DNA of 64,000 nucleotides from Parvibaculaceae bacterium (lineage in GTDB: Bacteria; Pseudomonadota; Alphaproteobacteria; Parvibaculales; Parvibaculaceae), in contig JARGNZ010000005.1 in NCBI GenBank assembly GCA_029209985.1, positions 28,672-92,671 on the forward strand. Reading direction: 5' to 3'. Below the pieces are notes generated by a model, which was not told the origin of the DNA, did not search any database, and saw only the letters and a program-made list of their open reading frames with translations. Positions 25,366 through 34,279 of this stretch are shown piece after piece. Position numbers and translations under genes: made by a program. The stretch's first letter is position 1; each line of letters starts with the position of its first letter.

Positions 25366-26223
25366 TTATGGGTTTTGGGTCTTGCGTTGGGCGGCGAGGA
25401 GTGCGTCGTAGGCTTGCTGCAGAGCGGCTTGTGCTGGGGGGCTTTGCAGAGGGCGGCCTTCTAGTTCTGACAGGGTTTGTAGGCCGACAAGGGAGTTGGT
25501 CGAAAAGGCCCCGGAAATCGTTGCAAGCTGGGTTTGGGGGATGGCTTCCTCACGGACGATCACATTTAGGGTGCGGGCTAAGTCTAAAACTTTTGCACGG
25601 GTGATGCCGGGCAGGATGCCTGCGCTGAGCGGCGGGGTGACGAGATGCGTGCCCCCCATCCAGCAAAAGAGGTTGCCAACGCTGGTACAGGCGAGTTCAT
25701 CCTTGGTGTTGAGAAAAACTGCGTCTTCCACGTTTTTTGTGGTGGCTTCTTGTTTGGCAAAAATCGCGTCTTGGTAACTGAGCATTTTGAGCGCGGATAG
25801 CGGCGAGCGGTCATTGCGGCGCGGGGTGGCGATGATCGCGCGGGCGTGACGGGGTGGGGTTGGGCTGGGGGCGAGACTGATGAGGCAGGTGGGCTGGGCG
25901 TTGAGGGGCGGGAGGATGCCTCTGGGGCCGGGGCCACGGGTCAAGGTGATGCGGGCAGCACTGCGTGATTGGTCGTGCAGCTCATTGATCTGTACGAGTT
26001 GGGCGATGGCGTGCGTGAGTGTTTCTAGGGAAGGGCAAGAGGGAAAGCTAAGCCGTTGGGTGCTGGCAAGCAATCGGGCGTGATGCTCTGCTAAAAATAC
26101 TGGCGTGCCCTGTTGAATGAGCAAGGTTTCAAAAACCCCGTCCCCCAGCAAGAACCCTCTGTCGGTGGGGTCGATGCGCGCGCTGGTGGGGTCACAGATG
26201 TCGCCGTTGAGCCAAATTTCCAT
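25366..26223 (-). CDS. pabC: aminodeoxychorismate lyase (PabC, class IV aminotransferase fold)
   Basis: A PLP enzyme of 285 residues in the D-amino acid/branched-chain aminotransferase fold (class IV). Next to pabA and pabB, the most likely reaction is 4-amino-4-deoxychorismate to p-aminobenzoate and pyruvate, for folate synthesis. The first 35 residues carry the family pattern DRGFLLGDGVFETLL; the PLP lysine lies in SALKMLSYQDAIFAKQEA, and the late motif GILPGITRAKVLDLA binds the cofactor phosphate. It directly follows pabA (1-base gap). A branched-chain or D-amino acid transaminase is less likely because of the neighbours. Confidence 0.88.
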   Translation of the reverse strand: MEIWLNGDICDPTSARIDPTDRGFLLGDGVFETLLIQQGTPVFLAEHHARLLASTQRLSFPSCPSLETLTHAIAQLVQINELHDQSRSAARITLTRGPGPRGILPPLNAQPTCLISLAPSPTPPRHARAIIATPRRNDRSPLSALKMLSYQDAIFAKQEATTKNVEDAVFLNTKDELACTSVGNLFCWMGGTHLVTPPLSAGILPGITRAKVLDLARTLNVIVREEAIPQTQLATISGAFSTNSLVGLQTLSELEGRPLQSPPAQAALQQAYDALLAAQRKTQNP

Positions 26224-26224
26224 A

Positions 26225-26842
26225 TCAGTTGCTCTCCGGCGTTAAGTTGAGCGGGGCATGTGTAGGGGAAAGTCCGGCAATGCGGGTTAGAAAGTTATTG
26301 AGAAGATGGTGTCCTGTGGGGGTTAAAATAGATTCCGGGTGAAACTGTGTACCCACAATGGGCAGGGTTTCGTGGGTCAATCCCATCAACTCCCGATCAT
26401 CTTGCGCCCATGCGGTGGCTTTGAGCGGGCCGCCGGGGGCAAGGTCGGCAACAAGGGCATGATACCGGGCGGCTGGAAAGGGATTTGTCAGCCCTTCAAA
26501 TAAAGCATGGCCATTATGTTCAACCTCTGATGACTTGCCGTGGCGTGGATGGCCTGCGCGGCGCACGGTGGCGCCATAGGCTTGGGCAATGGTTTGATGG
26601 CCCAAGCAGATGCCCAGAATGGGGAAGTGAGGTCCCAGCTCGCGCACCACATCAAGGCAGATGCCCGCGTCATTGGGGGTGCAGGGACCGGGTGAGAGAA
26701 TGATGGCGTGCGGATTGAGGTCTTGAATTTGAGCCAAGGTGATGGCGTCGTTGCGTACCACTTGGCGGTCATAGCCCAACTCCCCCACATAGCGGGCGAG
26801 GTTAAATACGAAGCTGTCGTAATTATCGATCAGAAGGATCAT
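26225..26842 (-). CDS. pabA: aminodeoxychorismate/anthranilate synthase component II (glutamine amidotransferase)
   Basis: A 205-residue class I glutamine amidotransferase that supplies ammonia to PabB (and possibly to TrpE). The catalytic cysteine sits in GICLGHQ, with the His-Glu pair in FHPES; the N-terminus MILLIDNYDSF and LSPGPCTPNDAG are typical. Its start overlaps the pabB stop by 4 bases (ATGA), so translation is probably coupled. Confidence 0.93.
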   Translation of the reverse strand: MILLIDNYDSFVFNLARYVGELGYDRQVVRNDAITLAQIQDLNPHAIILSPGPCTPNDAGICLDVVRELGPHFPILGICLGHQTIAQAYGATVRRAGHPRHGKSSEVEHNGHALFEGLTNPFPAARYHALVADLAPGGPLKATAWAQDDRELMGLTHETLPIVGTQFHPESILTPTGHHLLNNFLTRIAGLSPTHAPLNLTPESN

Positions 26843-28383
26843 TTTTGTTTCTCCTGAGGGGAGAAAACAGCCGGGGTTGATGCGTGAGACACGGGAGGGG
26901 TGGGTGATTGTCCCCGCACCGCACGGATCATGGCGGCGGCTTTGGCAGTTGTTTCATCGTATTCTTCGTCTGGTTTTGAATCTGCGACGATGCCCCCGCC
27001 TGCATGAAATAGAATACGGCGATCTTTTACCGTCATTGTACGGATGAGTATGTTGGTATCCATGGTGCCATCAAACCCTACGTAGCCTAAGCTGCCGCAA
27101 TAGGGGCCACGGGTGTAAGGCTCCAGCTCTGCAATGATTTCCATGGCGCGGATTTTTGGGGCACCGGTAATAGAGCCGCCGGGAAAACAGGTGCTGAGCA
27201 GATCAAGGGCATGGGTGTCCCCGCGCAGTTGGCCGGTAATTGTGGACACTAAATGATGCACGGTGGCGAAATGTTCCAGCTTGCATAAGTCCGGCACTTT
27301 GAGCGATCCATCTTGACAGGTGCGCGACAGGTCGTTGCGCAGAAGATCAACGATCATCACGTTTTCGGCGGTGTCTTTTTGCGAGTTGCGCAGGGCCTCG
27401 CCAAGGCGGGCATCTTCTGGCGGAGTTGCCCCGCGTGGGCGGGTGCCTTTGATGGGTTTTGTTTCAACCGCTCCTTCTATGCATTTGAGAAATCGTTCAG
27501 GTGACGAAGAGAGCAGGCTGGCCGCGCCAAAATTGAAAAACCCGGCAAAGGGCGCGGGGGAGTGGGCGCAGAGGCGACGATAGAGCAGGAAGGCATCTTC
27601 ATCGGCCTGTAGCTCGGCTTCAAACCGGCGGGACAGATTTGCCTGAAAAATGTCCCCGGCAAAAATATAGTCGATGACTTTGGCAACGGCTGTTTGATAG
27701 GCGCTGCGACTGACTGGGGAGCGCACGGCAGCAGCGTCGCGGGGAGAGGCGGGCCAGTTTAAGGGAGGCAGAGAAGGGTTGAGGGTGAGGCGTGCTCGCC
27801 ATTTGGCCGCACGGGCTTGGGCGCGTACGGCGCGCGGCGCGGTGCTGGTTTCGGGGGCACCTGTTGAGATGAGAAAACATCTGCGCGCGTGGTGGTTAAA
27901 CGCGAGCACCACATCATAAAGACCTAAGGCGTAGGTGGGCAATTGGGTGTCGTCAACAAGCTGGGGGGCGCTGGGGGAGCCGGGGCTTGGCAATGTCTCA
28001 AAGGCGTGGGCAAGGTCATATCCCCATAGGCCCGCGATGCCGCCTGTGAAGGGAGGCGGGGGGCTGTCTGCTTCTGCCATGGCATCGTCTAGCCAATGGG
28101 CAGGTAGGGCGTTGTCGTGTAGCCATTGGTGCAGCTGGGGGAAGGGGTTTTTCTGGGACTGCGGGTGCTGGTCGTTCGGCCCGGTCAGCGTGTCGAAGGG
28201 ATCGGTTGCAATGAAACTCCATTGAGAATCACTTGTGGTGGTTGCCTCTGTGGTGTGTGACGTGCTGTCGAGTAAAAGCGCAAATGGCTCGTGGGCTACT
28301 GGCGCAAAGACGCCATGAGGGGCGCGGTAGGGAACTTCCTCCACGATCTGGCCGGTTTCCAAAATTTTTTGGAACATGCTCAT
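26839..28383 (-). CDS. pabB: aminodeoxychorismate synthase component I (PabB)
   Basis: A 514-residue chorismate-using enzyme (anthranilate/PABA synthase I family) that aminates chorismate at C4 for folate synthesis. The C-terminal catalytic part is clear: YIFAGDIFQANLSRRF (about 255-270), SPERFLKC, IKGTRPRGATPPEDARL, and the last motifs ATVHHLVSTITGQL, FPGGSITGAPKIRAMEII and GPYCGSLGYVGFDG. The PIKGT lysine motif is the one used by PabB for its covalent intermediate, which separates it from TrpE. I start at ATG 28383, preceded by GAG; a longer TTG start at 28446 is possible. Confidence 0.92.
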   Translation of the reverse strand: MSMFQKILETGQIVEEVPYRAPHGVFAPVAHEPFALLLDSTSHTTEATTTSDSQWSFIATDPFDTLTGPNDQHPQSQKNPFPQLHQWLHDNALPAHWLDDAMAEADSPPPPFTGGIAGLWGYDLAHAFETLPSPGSPSAPQLVDDTQLPTYALGLYDVVLAFNHHARRCFLISTGAPETSTAPRAVRAQARAAKWRARLTLNPSLPPLNWPASPRDAAAVRSPVSRSAYQTAVAKVIDYIFAGDIFQANLSRRFEAELQADEDAFLLYRRLCAHSPAPFAGFFNFGAASLLSSSPERFLKCIEGAVETKPIKGTRPRGATPPEDARLGEALRNSQKDTAENVMIVDLLRNDLSRTCQDGSLKVPDLCKLEHFATVHHLVSTITGQLRGDTHALDLLSTCFPGGSITGAPKIRAMEIIAELEPYTRGPYCGSLGYVGFDGTMDTNILIRTMTVKDRRILFHAGGGIVADSKPDEEYDETTAKAAAMIRAVRGQSPTPPVSHASTPAVFSPQEKQK

Positions 28384-28473
28384 GTTGATCTCACGCGCGC
28401 CTCTGGTTTGTTTCCCTGTTGTAGGGAGAGGGGACGAGGGCTTCAAGAGGGAATGGTTGGTTTGGTTTGTGTT

Positions 28474-29592
28474 TTACAAAGGGCTTTGTGGGACCTCGGT
28501 TTGATCGTCTGCGTGGCATTTGCACGGACGCTCTTGCATCCGCGCGGTTTTACTTTTGGGTTTGCCTCCGGCCCCTGACGGCCACAGGCGTTCTGGCGCG
28601 AGGCTGGCTTGATTCTCCGTCAAAACTGGGGTGGTTGGCTTTTGGGCCGCGAGGAACGGCAAAAGGGCTTCTTGGATCAAGTGAGGGGCGGCATAGGTGA
28701 TGGCATGGACTTGGTTGGGCCATGTGATGAGCTGCATTTGCGGGAGGAGCGCTTTCATCTCAACCGCCGTGGCGGGATCGCATGTGGCGTCTTCTTCTCC
28801 CCATAAGGTGAGCACTGGCAGGTCGGTTTCGCCGATGGCTTTATATTGGGCACGGGTGTCGCGGACCGGATAATGACGGGCGGTGGACAGCAAGGCACGG
28901 CCATAGCCGCTGTAACGCGATTGGCGCTCAAATTGTTCTGAGAAAGATTTTGGATCTGGGCCGGGAAGGGCTGTTTGGGCGGATACCGTGCGCAATGTAT
29001 TGAGCCCGACAAAGCGCATGACGGCTTCACCGAGAACCGGGGTGCTCAAGACTTTTTCTAAGGTGCTGGGCGGCGTGGGAATGCCTGCGGGTGCAATGAG
29101 TGTCAGGGAGGCGACTTGATCGGGATGGCGGGTTGCAAAGGTGGCGGTGATCGGTCCGCCCATGGAGTAGCCGACGAGGTGCACCGGGTCGGTTAAATCT
29201 AACTTTGTGAGCAGTTCTGTGAGAAGGGTGTCTGTGCGTTCAGCGGTGTAGGGGCCTTCTGGGCGGTCGGAAAGGCCGCGTCCAAAATTATCAAATGCTA
29301 AGACCTGAAACCCTGCTTTGGTGAGGGGGGCGATATAAGCATCCCACACTAAGGAGGGTGTTGAAAACCCGTGCACGAGCACGACGGTTGGCGCTGTTGT
29401 GTCGCCTTCTAAGCGATAGTGGACTGTGCCTTCTGATAATTCAGCAAAGCGGTGTGCATGGTTTTCATTTTGAAGTCGCGCACGTTCTTGGGCATCAAGA
29501 ACAGGCATTTGGGAGCCTAAATAGATGTACCACCCGGCCCCTAACACGATGAGGAGGGCGAGACAGAGGCTGAGGTATTTGACGAATTTCAT
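28474..29592 (-). CDS. alpha/beta hydrolase, membrane-anchored
   Basis: A 372-residue alpha/beta hydrolase with an N-terminal membrane anchor or signal peptide (residues 5-25). The oxyanion motif is VLVHGFSTPS, the nucleophile elbow is GYSMGG, and the probable acid and base are the Asp of GEEDATCD and the His of NQVHAITYA. A polar tail of about 55 residues beyond the core, with two late cysteines (PCKC), is unusual. It precedes pabB by 90 bases on the same strand and could be cotranscribed, but nothing links its chemistry to folate. AGGAAACCTC precedes the ATG. Confidence 0.83.
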   Translation of the reverse strand: MKFVKYLSLCLALLIVLGAGWYIYLGSQMPVLDAQERARLQNENHAHRFAELSEGTVHYRLEGDTTAPTVVLVHGFSTPSLVWDAYIAPLTKAGFQVLAFDNFGRGLSDRPEGPYTAERTDTLLTELLTKLDLTDPVHLVGYSMGGPITATFATRHPDQVASLTLIAPAGIPTPPSTLEKVLSTPVLGEAVMRFVGLNTLRTVSAQTALPGPDPKSFSEQFERQSRYSGYGRALLSTARHYPVRDTRAQYKAIGETDLPVLTLWGEEDATCDPATAVEMKALLPQMQLITWPNQVHAITYAAPHLIQEALLPFLAAQKPTTPVLTENQASLAPERLWPSGAGGKPKSKTARMQERPCKCHADDQTEVPQSPL

Positions 29593-29786
29593 GAGGTTTC
29601 CTGCACTTGGCTTGAGCGGCTTTATTCAGGCTATAGGGTTGCGGCGGGGAGCGCAAAACGTAATTCGACGGCTGGAACGGGCTTGCTATGATACGCTTTC
29701 ATTCTACGATAATTTGCTGTTATATTCCCGGCGCGCGCCGGGGTCATCCTTTGAGCGTGTGGTAATGCGTATTGAAGGATGCAGTC

Positions 29787-30896
29787 GTGAAGCAAGAGTT
29801 TGAACCACGCCGGGTGATGGCCTCTCTGGAACAGTTGGCGTCGTTGGACAGTATGGAAGGGATCACCCAAGCGGAGGTGAGCCCGCCGACCCCTTTCTTT
29901 GAACGCTTTATTGGCGGCAAGCTGATCTATGCGGTGTATCCTGGTGTACTGGTGGCGTTGACGATCGCGCTGGCCTCTACGTGGCTATCTGAAGAATATA
30001 ATGCGCCGGTGATGTTGTTCGCGCTGTTGTTTGGCATGTCTTTTCACTTTCTATCGGAAGAAGGGCGTTGTGTTGCGGGGATCGAATTTGCGGCCCGGAA
30101 TGTTTTGCGCTTTGGCGTGGCCTTGCTGGGTGCCCGTATCACGATTGGGCAGATTGCTGACTTGGGTGTTGGCCCGGTTGTGATGGTGCTCGGCGGCGTT
30201 GCGACCACCATTGCTTTTGGGTGGGGCTTGTCGCGGGTGCTCAACCTTAAATCTACTTTCGGGGTGTTGTCGGGGGGCGCTGTGGCTATTTGCGGCGCGT
30301 CGGCGGCGTTGGCCATTGCCTCGGTGCTGCCTCGTTCCGATAAAGCAGAACGCGATACGATTTTGACAGTGGTGGCGGTGACGGCCTTATCGACGCTGGC
30401 TATGGTTCTTTATCCTGCCTTTGTGACGGCGCTCGGCTTGAGCTACGGGGATGCGGGGATCTTTTTGGGGGGCACAATTCACGATGTCGCACAGGTGATC
30501 GGGGCAGGCTATATGGTGTCGGAAGAGACAGGGGATGTCTCGACCATCATCAAGCTGCTGCGGGTGGCGACCTTGGTGCCGGTTGTGCTGATGATCGCGC
30601 TTGTGGTCTCGCGTATGAGTTCGCAAAAAAGTGCCGGGCGTCCACCTTTTCCCCTCTTTTTGCTGGGGTTTGCAGCGCTTGTGTCGGTGAACAGCACGGG
30701 GGTTGTACCGTCTGAGATTTTGGACGTTCTGGTGACGGTGTCGCGGTGGTGCTTGGTTACGTCCATTGCTGCCTTGGGGATGAAGACCTCGTTTAAGGCG
30801 TTGTTGCAAGTGGGCTGGCGTCCCGTGGGGTTGATTGTTGGGGAAACCGTTTGGATTGCGCTCTTTGTGCTCGCTGCGATTTTCTTTGTCTTGTAA
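29787..30896 (+). CDS. YeiH family (UPF0324) putative sulfate exporter
   Basis: A 369-residue integral membrane protein with about ten helices after a 55-residue polar N-terminus. Signature segments are LFGMSFHFLSEEGRCVAGIEFAARNVLRFGVALLGARI and GGAVAICGASAALAIASVLP, plus GGTIHDVAQVIGAGYM. This is the UPF0324/YeiH family, annotated as putative sulfate exporter; transport has been suggested but not firmly established. I use GTG 29787 because AAGGA lies 7 bases before it; a TTG at 29772 is the alternative. Confidence 0.88.
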   Translation: MKQEFEPRRVMASLEQLASLDSMEGITQAEVSPPTPFFERFIGGKLIYAVYPGVLVALTIALASTWLSEEYNAPVMLFALLFGMSFHFLSEEGRCVAGIEFAARNVLRFGVALLGARITIGQIADLGVGPVVMVLGGVATTIAFGWGLSRVLNLKSTFGVLSGGAVAICGASAALAIASVLPRSDKAERDTILTVVAVTALSTLAMVLYPAFVTALGLSYGDAGIFLGGTIHDVAQVIGAGYMVSEETGDVSTIIKLLRVATLVPVVLMIALVVSRMSSQKSAGRPPFPLFLLGFAALVSVNSTGVVPSEILDVLVTVSRWCLVTSIAALGMKTSFKALLQVGWRPVGLIVGETVWIALFVLAAIFFVL

Positions 30897-30949
30897 GGGG
30901 CGCTTGTGATTTGAGCGACACGCGATAGTCTTGGTAAAAAGGGATGGCT

Positions 30950-31348
30950 ATGGCGTTATTTTTTGATCGGCGTTGGTTTGACAGCAGGCTGGAAGAGCTT
31001 GGGTTGGCGCGTGACATTGTGGCTGGGGCATTGCAGCTTTCTCAGGTTCAAGTCGAGGAAGTTTGGAAGGACCAGCGCGAATTGTCTGAGGCGCAGGTGT
31101 CTACTTTGGCGCACCTTCTCAATGTGACGGTTGAAGAGATTGCGCATCACGCGGGCATTTCAACGCCTATACCCACGTCTATATCAGCGCCTATATCCCG
31201 GTCTATATCAACTGGGCATCCTGTAGGGGATGGGCGCGAAATGCAGCAGATGCTTGGGCTGCTGTCTCAAATGAATGATCGAATGACACGGCTAGAAGAA
31301 GAGGTTGTTAGCCTCCGCAAGCTGATGCAGGGAGTAAAAGATGCGTGA
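30950..31348 (+). CDS. helix-turn-helix-like small protein with coiled coil
   Basis: A 132-residue protein. Residues 1-65 look like a Cro/XRE-type helical domain (ALQLSQVQVEEVWKDQRELSEAQVSTLAHLLNVTVEEIAHHAG). The linker at about 70-90 reads as repeats of PIxxSISx, encoded by four tandem 12-base units. The C-terminus (about 100-130) is a coiled coil (LLSQMNDRMTRLEEEVVSLRKLM). ATG 30950 follows AAAGGG. It overlaps the start of the gamma-glutamyltransferase gene by 8 bases and so is probably cotranscribed with it. A DNA-binding role is inferred. Confidence 0.7.
   Translation: MALFFDRRWFDSRLEELGLARDIVAGALQLSQVQVEEVWKDQRELSEAQVSTLAHLLNVTVEEIAHHAGISTPIPTSISAPISRSISTGHPVGDGREMQQMLGLLSQMNDRMTRLEEEVVSLRKLMQGVKDA
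31165..31212 (+). repeat. four tandem 12-base repeats within a coding region
   Basis: Units gcctatacccac, gtctatatcagc, gcctatatcccg and gtctatatcaac follow each other and encode a PIxTSISA-like linker in the small HTH-like protein. Expansion or contraction of the unit would keep the reading frame. Confidence 0.8.
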
Positions 31349-32930
31349 TTTACATTTGCCGGGGCGCTCCCCGGTCTATGCGGCCAATGGTATGTGTGCG
31401 ACCTCTCATCCCTTAGCGGCGCAGGCGGCTGTGGCGTGCCTGCAGGCGGGCGGCAATGCGATGGATGCGGCATTGGTTGCAAGCGCTGTTTTGTGCGTTG
31501 TGGAACCCTATAACACTGGCGTTGGCGGGGATTGTTTTGCGCTGGTTTCGCCTGCGGGGGGCGGCGATGTTGTGGGCTTGAACGGGTCTGGCCGCACGCC
31601 CATGGGGGCCTCTAAAGAATGGTATATGGAGCGCGGCATCTCCGGCATTGGCCTGAGCGATGTGCACTCTGTCACGATACCGGGGGCGGTGGATGCATGG
31701 GTGCGCTTGCAGGAAGATTACGCGACTTGGTCGCTGGCAGATATTTTGGCCCCTGCCATTCAATATGCTGAAGAGGGCTTTCCTGTTAGTCCGCGCGTGA
31801 GTGTGGACTGGGGGCTGTTGGAAGGTCATTTAGCCCATGATGCTGATGCGGTGCGGACATTTATGCCCGGCGGCAGAGCGCCCCGGCTGGGGCAAAAGGT
31901 GCGATTGCCTGCCTTGGCGCATACGCTGCGGTTGATTGGCCTGAAGGGGCGGGCTGGGTTTTATGAAGGGGAAGTGGCCCAAGACCTTGTTGATAAATTG
32001 CAAGCCAAAGGCGGGCTTCATACGCTGGATGATTTTGCGGCAACCGCGTGTGACTATGTGACGCCCATTCGGACGAATTACCGGGGCAAAGATGTGTTGG
32101 AAATTCCGCCAAATGGGCAGGGTATTACAGCTTTGGTGATGCTCAATATTTTGCAGGAATTTGATTTGGGCGCGCTTGATCCTTTGGGGGCCGAACGGTT
32201 TCATTTGGAAATGGAAGCGGCCCGCATGGCGTATGATATGCGTGATCGATATGTGGCAGACCCCGCAAAAGCAGATGTGCCTGTTGCTGATTTATTGGCG
32301 CGGCGTACGGCGCAAGAGCTGGCAGGTCGGATTGACCCTCATAAAGCATTGGAGAATGTCACCGCGTCGCGCGACCCGCTGCACCGAGACACAGTATATT
32401 TGAGTGTTGTGGACAAGGACCGAATGTCTGTGTCCTTTATCAACTCGCTCTACTTTGGGTTTGGTTCTGGCATTGTGGGGGCCAAAAGTGGCGTCGCTCT
32501 TCAAAACCGAGGGGCTGGGTTTGTGGTTGAGGACGGCCATCCTAATTGCATTGATGCGGGCAAGCGCCCTTTGCATACGATTATTCCGGCGATGATGTTA
32601 GAGAACGGCAAGCCGGTTCTTTCTTTTGGGGTGATGGGCGGTGCTTATCAGGCCGTGGGACATGGGCATGTTGTGAGCAATATGGTGGATTACGGCATGG
32701 ATATTCAGGAAGCCTTGGACTGTCCACGGGCCTTTCATGCTGGTGCACAAATTGAGGTGGAGCGTGGGTTGAGCCCGCAAACCCTTGAGGGGTTAAGCGC
32801 GCGAGGGCACAAGGTATCTGAAGCTGTGTTGCCGCACGGTGGGGGGCAAGGCATTGTGATTGATGAGGCTGAAGGGGTGCTGATTGGCGGATCTGACCCG
32901 CGCAAAGACGGGGCGGCCATTGGCTATTGA
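31341..32930 (+). CDS. gamma-glutamyltransferase family protein
   Basis: A 529-residue Ntn-hydrolase of the gamma-glutamyltransferase family, normally a proenzyme that cuts itself before a threonine and then cleaves gamma-glutamyl bonds such as in glutathione. The expected nucleophile is T351 in HRDTVYLSVVDKD. The large-subunit start HPLAAQAAVACLQAGGNAMDAALVASAVLCVVEPYNTGVGGDCFAL is typical. No signal peptide is visible, unlike the secreted E. coli enzyme, so it may be cytosolic, closer to YwrD-type or acylase relatives; substrate is therefore uncertain. It sits in a probable operon with the small HTH-like gene. Confidence 0.9.
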   Translation: MRDLHLPGRSPVYAANGMCATSHPLAAQAAVACLQAGGNAMDAALVASAVLCVVEPYNTGVGGDCFALVSPAGGGDVVGLNGSGRTPMGASKEWYMERGISGIGLSDVHSVTIPGAVDAWVRLQEDYATWSLADILAPAIQYAEEGFPVSPRVSVDWGLLEGHLAHDADAVRTFMPGGRAPRLGQKVRLPALAHTLRLIGLKGRAGFYEGEVAQDLVDKLQAKGGLHTLDDFAATACDYVTPIRTNYRGKDVLEIPPNGQGITALVMLNILQEFDLGALDPLGAERFHLEMEAARMAYDMRDRYVADPAKADVPVADLLARRTAQELAGRIDPHKALENVTASRDPLHRDTVYLSVVDKDRMSVSFINSLYFGFGSGIVGAKSGVALQNRGAGFVVEDGHPNCIDAGKRPLHTIIPAMMLENGKPVLSFGVMGGAYQAVGHGHVVSNMVDYGMDIQEALDCPRAFHAGAQIEVERGLSPQTLEGLSARGHKVSEAVLPHGGGQGIVIDEAEGVLIGGSDPRKDGAAIGY

Positions 32931-32936
32931 GCAGGC

Positions 32937-33281
32937 TTAAAGTTTACGCTCTGAGATATGACCCAATTGGCTGTAGATCAAATCTAGGCTGTCTCTATAG
33001 GCGTTTTCGGCCCGTGCCCGCTGGCGCATGATGGCTTCATTCAGAGCTGCGTGTGACTGATTGGTGTGGGCTGGATTGTCTTGTAATTGCTGGCCCACGT
33101 ATTGTGCGACAAATTGGGTTGAGTGATTTTTTGGCGCTTCCTCGCGGGGGACACGGTGGGTGTTTACCTGAGGTTTTGACGCAGCTTTCCCCTCAGTTGT
33201 ACCCTTATGGGACAAACCTTTCTTAAACTGAGGCAGTTTTCGTGGCAAAGCTGCTCGGGTTATGGGCGTAATACGTGTCAT
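32937..33281 (-). CDS. hypothetical protein
   Basis: A 114-residue protein with a basic, disordered-looking first half (many Lys, Arg, Pro, Gln) and a more regular helical second half (FVAQYVGQQLQ, then NEAIMRQRARAENAYRDSLDLIYSQLG). There is no signal peptide or cysteine motif. It is downstream of phaR on the same strand and convergent with the gamma-glutamyltransferase gene 6 bases away. The helical second half looks protein-like, so I believe it is real, but I do not recognise the family. Confidence 0.6.
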   Translation of the reverse strand: MTRITPITRAALPRKLPQFKKGLSHKGTTEGKAASKPQVNTHRVPREEAPKNHSTQFVAQYVGQQLQDNPAHTNQSHAALNEAIMRQRARAENAYRDSLDLIYSQLGHISERKL

Positions 33282-33419
33282 GCCCGTTAACGAGCAATTA
33301 ACACGCCAGCTCGGCCTGTGCTGTAATGGAACAGCTTGAGCGCAGAACTAAGAGAAGCCTTAATTCCTCTTTACTCCTTGCGCCAATAGATGTGCTGGGC
33401 CGGATGAGATGCTAGGGTC

Positions 33420-34070
33420 TCAATCGTCTTTTTTGGCCAATTTATCGAGCTGTTTTTGCATGGCGGATAATTGATCGCGCATCAAGGTGAGATCATTGTC
33501 GTCCGCAGGTGCCGGGGTGGGGTTGGCGCTTGGCGCTGGCTTGGGCTGTGGTTCTGGGGGGGCGGTGCTACCGGGGTTTGCGCCTTTTGGTCCACCCATG
33601 GCCCCGAAAGGGGAAAACATCCGCATGGCTTCTTCAAACATTGAAAAATTGCGGCGGATTTGATCTTCAAACATGTTGATGCGTTCTGAGCCACCAAATG
33701 CGCTTGAGACTTTCTCGCGCATTTTCCCCTGTTGTTGGGAAAAGGCGTCCATGCTGAGATCGAGGTAGGAGGGGACGAAGGACTGAAGGCTGTCGCCGTA
33801 ATAGGTGATGAGCTGCCGTAGGAAATTAATGGGCAGAAGGTTCTGTCCCTTGTTTTCAAGCTCAAAAATAATTTGGGTGAGAACCGAGCGTGTGATGTCG
33901 TCGCCTGATTTGGCGTCGGTTACGACAAAATTCTGTCCGTCACGTACCATCTGTGCAAGGTCTTCCAGCGTTACATACGAGCTGGTCGCTGTATTATAAA
34001 GCCGTCTGTTTGCATACTTTTTGATGGCAACGACATCTTCGTCTGTCTGTTGCTCTTCGTTATTTGTCAA
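33420..34070 (-). CDS. phaR: polyhydroxyalkanoate synthesis repressor PhaR
   Basis: The DNA-binding repressor of polyhydroxyalkanoate granule genes, which also senses PHA. The N-terminal domain reads IKKYANRRLYNTATSSYVTLEDLAQMVRDGQNFVV, followed by DITRSVLTQIIFE and two PHB_acc-like segments (LRQLITYYGDSLQSFVPSYLDLSMDAF). The C-terminal 60 residues are Pro/Ala-rich, ending in a coiled coil. No ATG lies before the conserved domain; I take the TTG at 34070, with GGAG about 10 bases ahead, over the TTG at 34154. No phaP or phaC gene is adjacent, so it acts at a distance. Confidence 0.9.
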   Translation of the reverse strand: MTNNEEQQTDEDVVAIKKYANRRLYNTATSSYVTLEDLAQMVRDGQNFVVTDAKSGDDITRSVLTQIIFELENKGQNLLPINFLRQLITYYGDSLQSFVPSYLDLSMDAFSQQQGKMREKVSSAFGGSERINMFEDQIRRNFSMFEEAMRMFSPFGAMGGPKGANPGSTAPPEPQPKPAPSANPTPAPADDNDLTLMRDQLSAMQKQLDKLAKKDD

Positions 34071-34279
34071 GGTGGTGCCACTCCGCCTAGTGTCGGTTAC
34101 AATTTGTATCGGTTGTATGTTTATGGTGTCGATAGTTGCGCGTGTGTACCGCAATGCGCAAGTCTTTTTGTGCGTTGCGGAAAAATGATTATGGAAAAAT
34201 CAGAAATCACGCGTTTTGTAGTGGTATTTTACTACTTATTGGCGAAAAGGCAGGGCTTCTGACCAAAGGAGGGGGCCCT

